DNA of 64,000 bases. It comes from Halocatena marina (GTDB taxonomy: Archaea; Halobacteriota; Halobacteria; Halobacteriales; Haloarculaceae). Below the pieces are notes generated by a model that was given only the letters and a program-made list of their open reading frames with translations, was not told the origin of the DNA and ran no database searches. The stretch lies in the NCBI RefSeq assembly GCF_023276375.1, contig NZ_JALLPK010000004.1:310001-374000 (forward strand), read 5' to 3'. Positions 16,844 to 25,349 of this stretch are shown here, piece by piece. Numbering within the stretch: the first letter of the stretch is position 1; each line of letters starts with the position of its first letter. Both the position numbers and the translations under genes were made by a program.

Positions 16844-18106
16844 ATGGTTACCAAACAAGACATTTACAACGCGGTCGAGGACTGTGAAGATGACATCGTC
16901 GAATTCGTACGGGAGTTCCTCGCTATCGAAACCGAGAACCCACCTGGGCGAAACTACCGGGACGGCGCAGTATTTCTCGCCAACGAATTGTCCGACCGCG
17001 GATACGATGTTGAGACGGTCTCCGTTCCAGACGAAGTCGTCGCGAAGCACTATCCCACGCGGACCGATCACGAGCGCGTAAACGTGCTAGGACGGAAGGT
17101 GGGCGAGCGATCGGGACCAGACATCCACTTCACGGGCCACTTTGACGTTGTTCCCGCGGGCGAAGATTGGAGCCACGATCCTTACGACCCAATTGTTAAG
17201 GACGGCAACATCTACGGACGAGGTGCCAGTGACATGAAATCTGGCATCGCAGCTAGTCTGTTTGCGATCGATGCGCTCGCAGCTGCCGGCATCGATCTCC
17301 ACGGGTCGGTTACCCAGAGTATGACTGTCGACGAGGAAACGGGTGGATTCACTGGACTTGGATACCTTGTAGACGAGGGATACATCTCCCCAGAGAATAC
17401 TGATTACTGCGTCTATACGGAGTGCTTCGATTCCTCCCGAATCTGTCTCGGTCATCGGGGCGTCCTGAAATTCCATATCACTGCCCACGGTTCGAAGTCT
17501 CACGGCTGCATGGCCCACGATGGCGAAAATGCCGTCATGGCGATGAACGACTTCCTCAGACGAGTCGATTCGTATGAGGACGAGCTCCACGTTCGAACGA
17601 CTGATCTTCCAGTTACGCCTCCAGAATCGCGCCACGCGGATATCTCTGTGACGATGATGGACGCTGGTTACTCCGAAAACATCGTTCCTGATCGGTGTCA
17701 AGCGACGTTTTACCGCGTGCTCGTCCCTGGTGAAACTGTCGAGAAGGCCCGTGAGGAGATACGCGATTTAATGAACACCGCCGAATCCGCAACAGGCCGG
17801 ACGTTTGAGTACGACGAAATCATGTTCGCCGAACCGGCAAGTGTCCCAGAAAACTGCACGGTCAGTCAGACGTATACTGAGAACATCCTCAAGTTCTACG
17901 ATGAGACAGATCACGTGGTCTCGCCTGGCTCTGATGATCAGCGGTTCGTCGTCAACAACGCGGGTATCGAAGAGTGCATAGTCTACGGTCCTGGGCTGCT
18001 CGAACAAGCCCATGTCGTTGACGAATTCATCCCCGTCGATGAGATCGTGACCGCAGCGAAGGTAATGGCTGCATCAACAGCCGATCTGATGGGTGTCACT
18101 AGCTGA
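16844..18106 (+). CDS. M20 (ArgE/DapE/ACY1) metallohydrolase
   Basis: A 420-residue member of the zinc-dependent M20 family, which deacylates N-acyl amino acids or cleaves short peptides. Metal and catalytic residues: H99 and D101 (TGHFDVVPAG), D130 (GRGASDMKSG), E164/E165 (DEETGG), E193. The dimerisation domain starts near residue 205 (GHRGVLKFHITAHGSKSHG). It follows the SDR by one base and is nearly convergent with the carbamoylase-type hydrolase (14-base gap). It is a different subgroup from the M20 gene at 22.3-23.5 kb. It likely removes an acyl group before transamination (inference). Confidence 0.92.
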   Translation: MVTKQDIYNAVEDCEDDIVEFVREFLAIETENPPGRNYRDGAVFLANELSDRGYDVETVSVPDEVVAKHYPTRTDHERVNVLGRKVGERSGPDIHFTGHFDVVPAGEDWSHDPYDPIVKDGNIYGRGASDMKSGIAASLFAIDALAAAGIDLHGSVTQSMTVDEETGGFTGLGYLVDEGYISPENTDYCVYTECFDSSRICLGHRGVLKFHITAHGSKSHGCMAHDGENAVMAMNDFLRRVDSYEDELHVRTTDLPVTPPESRHADISVTMMDAGYSENIVPDRCQATFYRVLVPGETVEKAREEIRDLMNTAESATGRTFEYDEIMFAEPASVPENCTVSQTYTENILKFYDETDHVVSPGSDDQRFVVNNAGIEECIVYGPGLLEQAHVVDEFIPVDEIVTAAKVMAASTADLMGVTS

Positions 18107-18120
18107 ATTGTAGGCCCGGC

Positions 18121-19362
18121 TCACTCTGTCGCTTCAGTCGCAAGCGCTAGCGCCGCATTCGCGAGAACGTTTGACGCCTCGTAGCAGTCGTCGCTGCTGG
18201 TGAATTCCGACGGTGAATGGCTCTTTCCACCCTCACTAACTGCGAATACCATGCCAGTATCACATACTGATGTGAGGTGAGTCGCATCGTGCCCTGCCCC
18301 GCTGACCAATTCAAGGGATCGAGTGTCGAGGGTTTCGGCAGCCTGACGAACGGCGTCAACGGGACGGTCTGGGAAGGAAACAGCCGGCGCGCGCATGCGC
18401 TCTTCGGTTTCGTAGTCGACCCCCTCCCTCTGGGCCGCGTGTTCAGCTTCAGTGAGTACCTGTTGGTACGCCTGTTCGACGATTCTATCATCGGGGTCGC
18501 GAAAACCCCACGTCACCGTTACTTCTCCAGGGATAACATTGATAGAGTTCGGTTCGGCATGGACGTAGCCAACGGTCCCGACCGTTTGGTCACCGAGTGT
18601 TCCAGGAATGCGGCGAATTGCAGTAATCAGATCGGCAGCAGCCACGAAGGCATCGCTGCGGCGGTGCATCGGCGTTGGTCCGGAGTGATCAGCCTCGCCA
18701 TAGAACGTGACTCTACCCCATGTGAATCCGACGATGCCAGTGACAACTCCAACGTCCGCACTAGCCTCGGCGAGCTTCGGCCCCTGTTCGACGTGGAGTT
18801 CGAGATAGGCATCGTACTCGGTGTTCGGTGCTGCCGGTGCAGTTCCGTGATAACCAATGCTATCGAGCGCTTCGCAGAGCATACTGCCATCGTCGTCTGT
18901 CTTCGCGCGTTCGGCCGTGATGTCATGCACTCCGGCCCAAACACCGCTACCCTGCATTGCTGGCTGGAAGCGTGATCCCTCCTCATTTGTCCAGTTCACA
19001 ACTTCAACTGGATGGGTCGTCTCGATATCTTCGTCGTTCAGTGTGCGGACAAACTCTAAAGCTGCGACTACGCCGAGTGCTCCATCGTAGATACCACCGT
19101 TTGGCTGGGAGTCTAGATGCGAGCCGAGCAGCACTGGTGGGGCATCGGGGTCGCTTCCCTCGCGTCGGCCGAAGATATTACCAAACTCGTCGATGCGGAC
19201 CGAGAGGTCAGCTGCCCGGAGTTGATCGACAAACCAATCTCGGATTTCGCGATCGGCTTCGGTAAGCGCGAGTCGATGCAAGCCACCGTCTTCGGTGGCA
19301 CCGTATGTCGCCTGCTCCTCCATCGTCGCGACGAGGCGGTCACGGTCGAGGTAGAGTGTCAT
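18121..19362 (-). CDS. N-carbamoyl-L-amino-acid hydrolase / allantoate amidohydrolase family enzyme
   Basis: A 413-residue hydantoinase/carbamoylase-family M20-like hydrolase. It has H82 (GSHLDSQPNGG), D93 (IYDGALGVVAALE), E127/E128 (TNEEGSRF) and the ELHVEQGP metal ligand region near 190, plus the C-terminal SGAGHDATHL motif. These enzymes cleave N-carbamoyl amino acids, beta-ureidopropionate, allantoate or ureidoglycine. With the transaminase and MmsA it could complete beta-alanine breakdown, but no dihydropyrimidinase is present, so that is only one option. It starts 1 base after the stop of the C45 gene and is the last gene of the symporter operon. Confidence 0.9.
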   Translation of the reverse strand: MTLYLDRDRLVATMEEQATYGATEDGGLHRLALTEADREIRDWFVDQLRAADLSVRIDEFGNIFGRREGSDPDAPPVLLGSHLDSQPNGGIYDGALGVVAALEFVRTLNDEDIETTHPVEVVNWTNEEGSRFQPAMQGSGVWAGVHDITAERAKTDDDGSMLCEALDSIGYHGTAPAAPNTEYDAYLELHVEQGPKLAEASADVGVVTGIVGFTWGRVTFYGEADHSGPTPMHRRSDAFVAAADLITAIRRIPGTLGDQTVGTVGYVHAEPNSINVIPGEVTVTWGFRDPDDRIVEQAYQQVLTEAEHAAQREGVDYETEERMRAPAVSFPDRPVDAVRQAAETLDTRSLELVSGAGHDATHLTSVCDTGMVFAVSEGGKSHSPSEFTSSDDCYEASNVLANAALALATEATE

Positions 19363-19363
19363 G

Positions 19364-20455
19364 TTATGTCACACCTCCTACTCGATACGTACTGTAGGTG
19401 TTCTCGCAGGGAGGCCCGCACGTGACGCGCAGTGTTTGATCTGTGAGGTCAATGATTATGCTGGCATTGGTTTGGGTACGCTCCTGTGGGTGTGCATCCT
19501 CGTTGACGTGTCGACAAATACTGGACGGGCGACCGAAGTGATCGCTGAGTCCCGATTCAATGCTCTCTGCATCGAGATCGCCGGAGTGCTGATCAAGTGT
19601 CCGTTGGAGTCGACGTGCCCGGTATAGTGTATCCGGTAGTTGGCGCTCCATGCGACTCTCGAAACCATCGGTGATGAAGTGGTTCGCGTGGGTGAGGACA
19701 CCGTTGCGTGGATAAACATATCCGGTTCGATCGGGTGACGCCTCGACATCTATCACCTCACCGTCAGCATGACCGATGACGAAATTCGACGAACAGGCAT
19801 GTGGTGATGCGACAACTGGTTCGAGTGCATTGTCGAATCGCTCTGCCTCAAGCACCTCCCAACAGCGGACATGGAACGGCTTTCTGAAGGGATCGTCACC
19901 ATCATTAGGCGAGACGAGACCGTTCACGACTAACCCAACTCCATGTTCGTTGACGCCCATCTTTCCACCGACGATACCGGCTTCTGTCACCGCGAGATGG
20001 TCTGGTCCCTGCTCTCGACAATGTTCTGTGACAATAAGTGTATCTGCGATGGGTTCAGCCCAGTCCCAGTTCTGACCAACATACGTGTGGGTATCAGCTG
20101 TCGCCTCCGGCAGGAGTCCGAAGCTAGTACAGCCGTCTACGCCGGTATTCTCGTCCGCGTAGGCGGCATAAAGTACTTCGTAGCGAACGTTCAGGAGTGT
20201 TATCTCCACTTCTGAAACACCACTTCCCACAGCAATGCCACGTAGTTCCTGAGCGTAGTCGGGATTCCATTCGTCGATGCGCGGAAGAAACCTAGCAGCC
20301 TGCTCACGCACCGTCTGTTCGTCTACGCCGTGGTGGGCAAATCGATCGAGATACACTGAGACGTTCTGGCGAATCTCGTTGGCGAACGTTTCTCCGTGGA
20401 TTACGCCACACTCGTGCGCTGTTCCCGAAAGTGAAACGTGTGGAAGTTCGTCCAT
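19364..20455 (-). CDS. C45 family N-terminal-nucleophile acyltransferase/amidase
   Basis: This 363-residue protein resembles the C45 group, typified by acyl-CoA:6-aminopenicillanic acid acyltransferase. These precursors self-cleave in front of a cysteine that becomes the N-terminal nucleophile. The likely nucleophile is C109 in VDGCTSFGLLPEA. The downstream YVGQNWDW and VTEAGIVGGKMGVNEHGVGL segments are conserved in the family. No signal peptide. It lies between a symporter and a carbamoylase with very short gaps (about 25 bases and 1 base), so it presumably hydrolyses an amide bond of the imported compound rather than making an antibiotic. Confidence 0.85.
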   Translation of the reverse strand: MDELPHVSLSGTAHECGVIHGETFANEIRQNVSVYLDRFAHHGVDEQTVREQAARFLPRIDEWNPDYAQELRGIAVGSGVSEVEITLLNVRYEVLYAAYADENTGVDGCTSFGLLPEATADTHTYVGQNWDWAEPIADTLIVTEHCREQGPDHLAVTEAGIVGGKMGVNEHGVGLVVNGLVSPNDGDDPFRKPFHVRCWEVLEAERFDNALEPVVASPHACSSNFVIGHADGEVIDVEASPDRTGYVYPRNGVLTHANHFITDGFESRMERQLPDTLYRARRLQRTLDQHSGDLDAESIESGLSDHFGRPSSICRHVNEDAHPQERTQTNASIIIDLTDQTLRVTCGPPCENTYSTYRVGGVT

Positions 20456-20480
20456 CTGATTAAATCAAGTCGTTATGCGA

Positions 20481-21920
20481 TCAGTCATTGACTGTTGCTC
20501 CGCCTTTCGGTTCGGTACCTGGGAGGATGATATGGCTAATGAGAAGTACGAGTGTTGCCGTACCAACCCCGATGAAAGTCGACGGGATGCCAAACAGACC
20601 GCCAGTCAATTCGGTTCCGACGCCGAGTATCGCGCCAGCGGTGACAGATATGAGGATTGCCCGTCCGCTCAATCCGACCCAGTAGAGTCCAAAGTAGACT
20701 GGAATGAGGAACGCACTAGTCAGTAAAACTGCCCGAAAGTTGTAGAGTTCGATGATAGTTCCTGGTGGATTGACTGCTGCCGCAGTCGCCGCGAGACCGA
20801 AGACGATGGTTGCAGCTCGTGATACACGAAGCTGAGAGTCATCACTGGCATCTGGACGGAAATAGCTATAGATATCTCGCGCAGTGGTGATGCCAGTCGA
20901 GTGTAGACGTGTGTCCGTTGTTGAAAGAATAGCACTCATAACTGCGAGAATAATAACAATTCCAACGCTAGAAGGGACGTATTCAGTGATGAGCGTGGGG
21001 AACGCTGCATCTTGCGTTTGGACAGCGAGTCCGTTTGAGTCGAGCGCAACTGTCGTAGCGCCGCCGAGGAGGACAAGCGCTGAATAGAATACAGACAGAA
21101 TCACACCGCCTGCAGCAAGATGGAGCTTCGCTGTCTTGACGTCCCTCGTTGCAGCGATGCGAACGATATTGTTCTGTTCTGTGAAAATTGTTCCAAAGAA
21201 GGCGACGATCGTTGCGACGATACCAATAGCAGTGTACGCACCCTCGCTTGTGGGATGTACGTATGAGGAGTCGAGCATGGCGAACTGCTGGTTGATGGTG
21301 GTAAACCCCCCGAGATCGAATACCATGTATCCAAGCGAAAGTAACACCGCACCGACCATGAGTGTCCCTTGTAGAAAATCGGTCCATGCAACGCTAACGA
21401 GCCCACCGAGTACAGTGTAGGCAATGAAAACAATACCGATGACCCACACCATGTACTCGTAGGGAACACCAGTGATTGTAGTGACCAAAAGGCTCGCACC
21501 GACTAGTTGCATAATCAGGTAGAGCCACCCATTACCGAGCAATACCACACCCGCGATAGGACGGGCAATCTCATAGCCTGTCACACTGGCGATTATATCA
21601 GGAAAAGTCAACAAATCAAGATTACGTACCCGGTCAACTGCGAAGTAGAGCGCACTCGTCCCGAGCATCAACCCAAAGATGGTGTGGGTCATCAGCGAGT
21701 AACCCCCGCCATAGACCGCACCAATGAATCCAATAACACTAACTGCACTTACGAAATTTGCGACAAATGACCATGTGGCTAGCCACGGTCCCATGTCCTT
21801 GCCGAACGCCCAGAAGTCCATGACGTCTGAAGTCTTGGTGTATCCCCAAACGCCGATGGCAAGCACAATGAGAAGATATACGATGAATGTCCCGAGGTAG
21901 AATGAATTAACTTCTGCCAT
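20481..21920 (-). CDS. Sodium:solute symporter (SSS family)
   Basis: A membrane protein of about 479 residues with about 13 hydrophobic segments, of the SSS family that couples Na+ influx to uptake of amino acids, pantothenate, proline or similar solutes. Typical family stretches are WAFGKDMGPWLATWSFVANF in TM2-3 and ILAVMSAILSTTDTRLHSTG, the conserved Na+-site region. I prefer the ATG at 21920 because GGAGGT lies 8 bases upstream; an ATG 15 bases earlier also exists. The small upstream membrane gene overlaps this start. It heads an operon with the C45 and carbamoylase-type hydrolases, which suggests it imports their substrate. Confidence 0.93.
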   Translation of the reverse strand: MAEVNSFYLGTFIVYLLIVLAIGVWGYTKTSDVMDFWAFGKDMGPWLATWSFVANFVSAVSVIGFIGAVYGGGYSLMTHTIFGLMLGTSALYFAVDRVRNLDLLTFPDIIASVTGYEIARPIAGVVLLGNGWLYLIMQLVGASLLVTTITGVPYEYMVWVIGIVFIAYTVLGGLVSVAWTDFLQGTLMVGAVLLSLGYMVFDLGGFTTINQQFAMLDSSYVHPTSEGAYTAIGIVATIVAFFGTIFTEQNNIVRIAATRDVKTAKLHLAAGGVILSVFYSALVLLGGATTVALDSNGLAVQTQDAAFPTLITEYVPSSVGIVIILAVMSAILSTTDTRLHSTGITTARDIYSYFRPDASDDSQLRVSRAATIVFGLAATAAAVNPPGTIIELYNFRAVLLTSAFLIPVYFGLYWVGLSGRAILISVTAGAILGVGTELTGGLFGIPSTFIGVGTATLVLLISHIILPGTEPKGGATVND

Positions 21921-22113
21921 CGGTACGACCTCCATCTGTCGTGCGGTCTCTTCTGGAGCCGTTTCCTTCCATGGTATGATCCTTTTTGACTTCGTTTATT
22001 GGTTTCCCAAGTATTATGTGGACAATTGCATAATGTAACGCTCCTAGACTCCCTGCGAGAAGAGTCGCAAGGAATACTAAGAACATTGATTCTGGCATGC
22101 CAAATACTGTCAT
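21907..22113 (-). CDS. Small membrane protein, likely partner of the SSS symporter
   Basis: A 68-residue protein with one or two hydrophobic segments (MFLVFLATLLAGSLGALHYAIVHIIL with a Gly-Ala break) and a polar tail rich in Arg, Asp and Gly. It overlaps the symporter start. Small membrane proteins encoded just before SSS genes are common in haloarchaea and bacteria and are thought to act as accessory subunits; that role is inferred from position and layout only. Confidence 0.65.
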   Translation of the reverse strand: MTVFGMPESMFLVFLATLLAGSLGALHYAIVHIILGKPINEVKKDHTMEGNGSRRDRTTDGGRTDGRS

Positions 22114-22139
22114 GAGTGATTCTAACTATCGCATCGTCG

Positions 22140-22160
22140 TAATGCCTTATAAATGTAATG
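22140..22160 (-). promoter_or_regulatory. Promoter of the symporter operon
   Basis: TTATAA at 22147-22152 lies 33 bases before the ATG at 22113 on the minus strand, giving a predicted transcript start only a few bases upstream of the start codon, as usual in haloarchaea. Confidence 0.5.
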
Positions 22161-22280
22161 GTGTTGTCGAAACCAATTCCGATAGAATATTTGTTTAGGA
22201 GGAAAATTTCCTACCATCCCGTCTAACTTGATACAATATTAGGTCAGGGGAGATCTCTGATGAGCTGTGTCCTATCCAGG

Positions 22281-23456
22281 CTACGACTCTACATCGCCAT
22301 TGAGTACTTCCCGTGCCGCACCGAGGAGCGCAGTGAGACCGTCGCTGGCAGCTGCCAAATCGACATGTTCGTCATACGTGTGGGCCTGTGAGATGTCGCC
22401 CGGTCCCCAGGTAATGGCCTCGGTGTCAGCGTCATTAATGAAGTTACGGACATCAGTCGATGCGTTGACTCCCCATGGATCAGTTGATACGTCTGCAACT
22501 TTGGCAGAATGGCGCCGAAATACCTCTGCGAAAGAGCTGTCTGTGTCAATAGCAGCCGATTTGTACGTCCGGGTACGCTCCCACGATATCTCGATATCGT
22601 GATTGGCGGCGACCTGGCTGAGAAGATCGTCTATCTCTGTGTCGATATCCAGTATACGCTCCTCAGAGAGGAAGCGCCGGTCGATTGTGATTATTGCACG
22701 TTCAGGGACGACGTTTTCTTTCGTTCCTGCCTCGAACATCGTTACTGTCGCGTACGCCTGACCGAGGAGATCATCCTCGCGGGTCCGCACTTTCTCGTCG
22801 TAGTCAGTAAGTGCATCGAGAACGGGCTGTGCGTGCTGGATAGCGTTCGCACCTTGATCTGGGCGGCTCGCGTGTGAGGGATCACCTGAGACCGTGATCT
22901 CATACCAAGCCAACCCTTTCTCGCTTGTCGCTGTTCGCATCTTGGTCGGTTCGAGTACGACGCCGTAGTCGCCGTCATAGCCCTGCTCCAGTAGGGTCTT
23001 CGTTCCAGGTTCGGCGGTCTCCTCGCCAATAGCGGCGTGGAACACAATTGATCCTGGAAGCTCATTCGCCTCAATTTCGTCTGCGAGTTCCGCGGTTGCC
23101 AGCATTGCGATCGCGACCCCCGTCTTCATATCGACGCTCCCTCGACCGTATAGAGAACTATCTTCAACTTTGGCCCCATACGGGTCGTGGGTCCACTCGT
23201 CGGTATCTCCTGCAGGAACGACGTCAATGTGGCCGTTCAAGACGAGCGTTGGAGTACCCTCTCCAACGCGGGCACCGACTTGCGGCCGATCTGTGTAAGG
23301 TTTTCTCACTAACTCCGCATCAATTCCATGTTCATCGAACCACTCGACGATATACTCCGCGCATTTCGTCTCATTGCCCGGTGGGTTCTCCGTCTCGATT
23401 TGTACTAAGTCACCAATAAGTGATGAAATTTTTCCAGTTTGCCCAGTGTGTGACAT
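22281..23456 (-). CDS. M20 (ArgE/DapE/ACY1) deacylase
   Basis: A 391-residue M20 metallohydrolase with H76 and D78 (NGHIDVVPAG), D109 (GRGSVDMKTG) and E145/E146 (GEETAEPG), followed by a dimerisation domain starting near WYEITVSGDPSHASRP and a terminal HTYDEHVDL zinc site. It resembles acetylornithine deacetylase/succinyl-diaminopimelate desuccinylase proteins. It points the same way as the symporter operon but is separated from it by about 165 bases and has its own AT-rich upstream region. A second deacylase in the same island suggests several acylated substrates or two steps. Confidence 0.92.
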   Translation of the reverse strand: MSHTGQTGKISSLIGDLVQIETENPPGNETKCAEYIVEWFDEHGIDAELVRKPYTDRPQVGARVGEGTPTLVLNGHIDVVPAGDTDEWTHDPYGAKVEDSSLYGRGSVDMKTGVAIAMLATAELADEIEANELPGSIVFHAAIGEETAEPGTKTLLEQGYDGDYGVVLEPTKMRTATSEKGLAWYEITVSGDPSHASRPDQGANAIQHAQPVLDALTDYDEKVRTREDDLLGQAYATVTMFEAGTKENVVPERAIITIDRRFLSEERILDIDTEIDDLLSQVAANHDIEISWERTRTYKSAAIDTDSSFAEVFRRHSAKVADVSTDPWGVNASTDVRNFINDADTEAITWGPGDISQAHTYDEHVDLAAASDGLTALLGAAREVLNGDVES

Positions 23457-23571
23457 ACACGAACATATGCAAGCACTTGTGAAAAATCATTTTAATTATT
23501 TTTCTATAATATGTTGGTAATTATAAATAGGTAGGACAAAATACGAGATATATACAATAGTATAGAACAGC

Positions 23572-23607
23572 ATACAAAGAAATATGGTATACAAAGAAAT
23601 TTGTATA
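23572..23607. repeat. Direct repeat ATACAAAGAAAT x2 ending in a perfect hairpin
   Basis: ATACAAAGAAAT occurs at 23572-23583 and 23589-23600. The second copy forms a perfect 8-bp inverted repeat, TATACAAA-GAAA-TTTGTATA, at 23588-23607. It lies about 130 bases upstream of the M20 gene start and could be an operator. Confidence 0.6.
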
Positions 23608-23714
23608 TGGATTGATGCACCGTATCGACTGAGATGAGGGTAAACGCTCGGAAAACTTTCTGTCATCTATACACTCACAGGCAAAGAGAGGTAGTAGTAA
23701 CTGTGATATATGGC

Positions 23715-23885
23715 TTAATCATCGTACAAGTCCTCAACCATCCAGATGACTTTCGCATCAGTTGATGATGCAAAATCAACCTCGCTCGACGAATTTGTGT
23801 TGTGCGTTGTGATTGCATAGGAGAGAAATCCTAATCCCGACGCAGTCAGGGTATTTTCACTAGCCTGAAGGTAGAGAGATTCAGT
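23715..23885 (-). pseudogene. C-terminal gene fragment, family not recognised
   Basis: An open frame of 56 codons between two stops without a start codon, reading coding-like protein (TASGLGFLSYAITTHNT, then DAKVIWMVEDLYDD and TAA). It looks like the severed end of a gene whose 5' part has been lost. I do not recognise the family. Confidence 0.3.
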
Positions 23886-24414
23886 TTAGGTTAGAACGAA
23901 GTCAGGCACGAGCCATTATATGACTAGTAGCTCTGTGGCATCCCCCGGAAGGATACATCCGAACCCGACGGTAGCGATTACATATGATTGCCGATCGCTG
24001 CTCATATGATAGCGAGAAAGTTCAATTCAGTCAACTAGCAACTAACCATCACAAATACTATGTTTGTGACGATGGATGACCAAAATCTTGGAGGATTATC
24101 CATAGTTGGAATCCCTCCAAAAGGGTCATTCAGTCAAGGAACGGTGATCGTGCCCTGTTTGCTGATAAAATTCCTGAAGCCCACACAAGAACCTCTCATA
24201 CCTGTCGACGATGCTTTGGTCCAGATCGTAGATGATTCTGAACAATCCAATTGTCATTGACACAGGGTCGTACCAACCAAGTTGAGGCCACGACGTTTTG
24301 TGAATATTCTATCATATTTTGCTTAAAAGACATCTCCGTCGGAGTGAGGAGTTCCCTGTGACAGTGATAGACCTACTTCACCGAAACAGCGACAATTAGG
24401 CACCAAGGACGAGG

Positions 24415-24594
24415 ATGATACCATTCTTCTGTATCTCGATTATTGGCACAGCTCAAGGCGGGCGCGAAACCACGTTCTCGCTCGCTGACGCCCTCGATAA
24501 ACATCCCCAGACGATTCGTGACCGCCTCCGATACTTGCTGCCTTCGTTTGTGGAAGCTATCCTTGCCCCTCGACAGGTTCCACAGTCATCCTAA
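24415..24594 (+). pseudogene. 59-codon ORF with an HTH-like segment, probable gene remnant
   Basis: ATG at 24415, stop at 24592-24594. The middle (TTFSLADALDKHPQTIRDRL) reads like a helix-turn-helix as found in regulators and in the N-termini of some transposases. The surrounding sequence is not coding-like, so it is more likely a remnant than an intact small regulator. Confidence 0.35.
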
Positions 24595-24859
24595 AGGTTC
24601 CGTCAGGAATACGCTTGTCATCTTCAATGATAGTATAGATGAAGAGAAGGCCGTCTCCCTGCTGAGGATTTTGGCTTTCTTTTTTAGCCTTCCGCTTGTT
24701 CCCCCGAACAGAATGAGTGTGTGGAGTCGCGCGCTTGCTAGCCCTAAGTAAGTGTCATGTTGCCGTTGTATATCATCCAAACAATCACTTGGAGAAACGT
24801 ATAGCGACAAATAGTACATCCCATCATTATTCAATAGGATCGGGTTCAGGAATCAAGAT

Positions 24860-25240
24860 TCAGGTTCCAGAAAAATGGACGTGAATTACCCGTCCACAGT
24901 CCTCCTCACCGCAGACGGGACACTCCTTGTCGTCTGTGGTTGCCTGTTCGGCAAGCGCCTTTACACCATCTGGGTCAAGACCAGCGGCCGCGAGTACCAC
25001 TCGTTCGCCGGCGTGACCCAGTTCGTATCCACTGTCGGTCGTGCGGACGAACCGTCCGCAGAGTTTCATGAGATGATAGTTAAATCGACCAGTATCGTCC
25101 ATCCCGATAGATTTCCGAAGATCGGAGAACGCAAGTGGTTCGTCAGCGTCAGCAAGCACTCGGAGTATCTCAATACGATGTTCATTGGCAAGTACAGACA
25201 ATGCATCTGCGCCCCTCGGTGTGCGATTATCATTGCTCAT
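24860..25240 (-). CDS. ArsR-like winged-helix regulator with a C-terminal Cys/His cluster
   Basis: A 126-residue DNA-binding protein. The winged helix spans residues about 10-70 (LSVLANEHRIEILRVLADADEPLAFSDLRKSIGMDDTGRFNYHLMKL). The C-terminus has a CxxC-x4-C arrangement (C107, C110, C115) followed by H120 and H122, suggesting a bound zinc ion. Such haloarchaeal regulators usually have no fixed partner. The adjacent divergent gene (25350) is 109 bases away and may share a promoter region. Confidence 0.85.
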   Translation of the reverse strand: MSNDNRTPRGADALSVLANEHRIEILRVLADADEPLAFSDLRKSIGMDDTGRFNYHLMKLCGRFVRTTDSGYELGHAGERVVLAAAGLDPDGVKALAEQATTDDKECPVCGEEDCGRVIHVHFSGT

Positions 25241-25349
25241 GATGGTAGCTCCGTTGAGTTATGTGACATACTTTCTGGAGTTGTGTAGAATGTAGAACAG
25301 AAATAAAATTCGCGAAAATGCTATAATTTCACCTATCGATGTTGAATCT

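Larger units (their letters stand above)
23457..24859. other. 1.4-kb AT-rich intergenic region with gene fragments
   Basis: Contains the upstream region of the M20 gene, a hairpin-forming repeat (23588-23607) and at least two short coding-like fragments listed separately. No intact gene recognised. Confidence 0.5.

Noticed and set aside
17087..17701. 204-codon minus-strand frame inside the first M20 gene
   Set aside because: Antisense shadow; no domain recognised.
10645..19362. Complete reductive pyrimidine degradation pathway
   Set aside because: A carbamoylase-type hydrolase, an omega-aminotransferase and MmsA are present, but no dihydropyrimidine dehydrogenase or dihydropyrimidinase.
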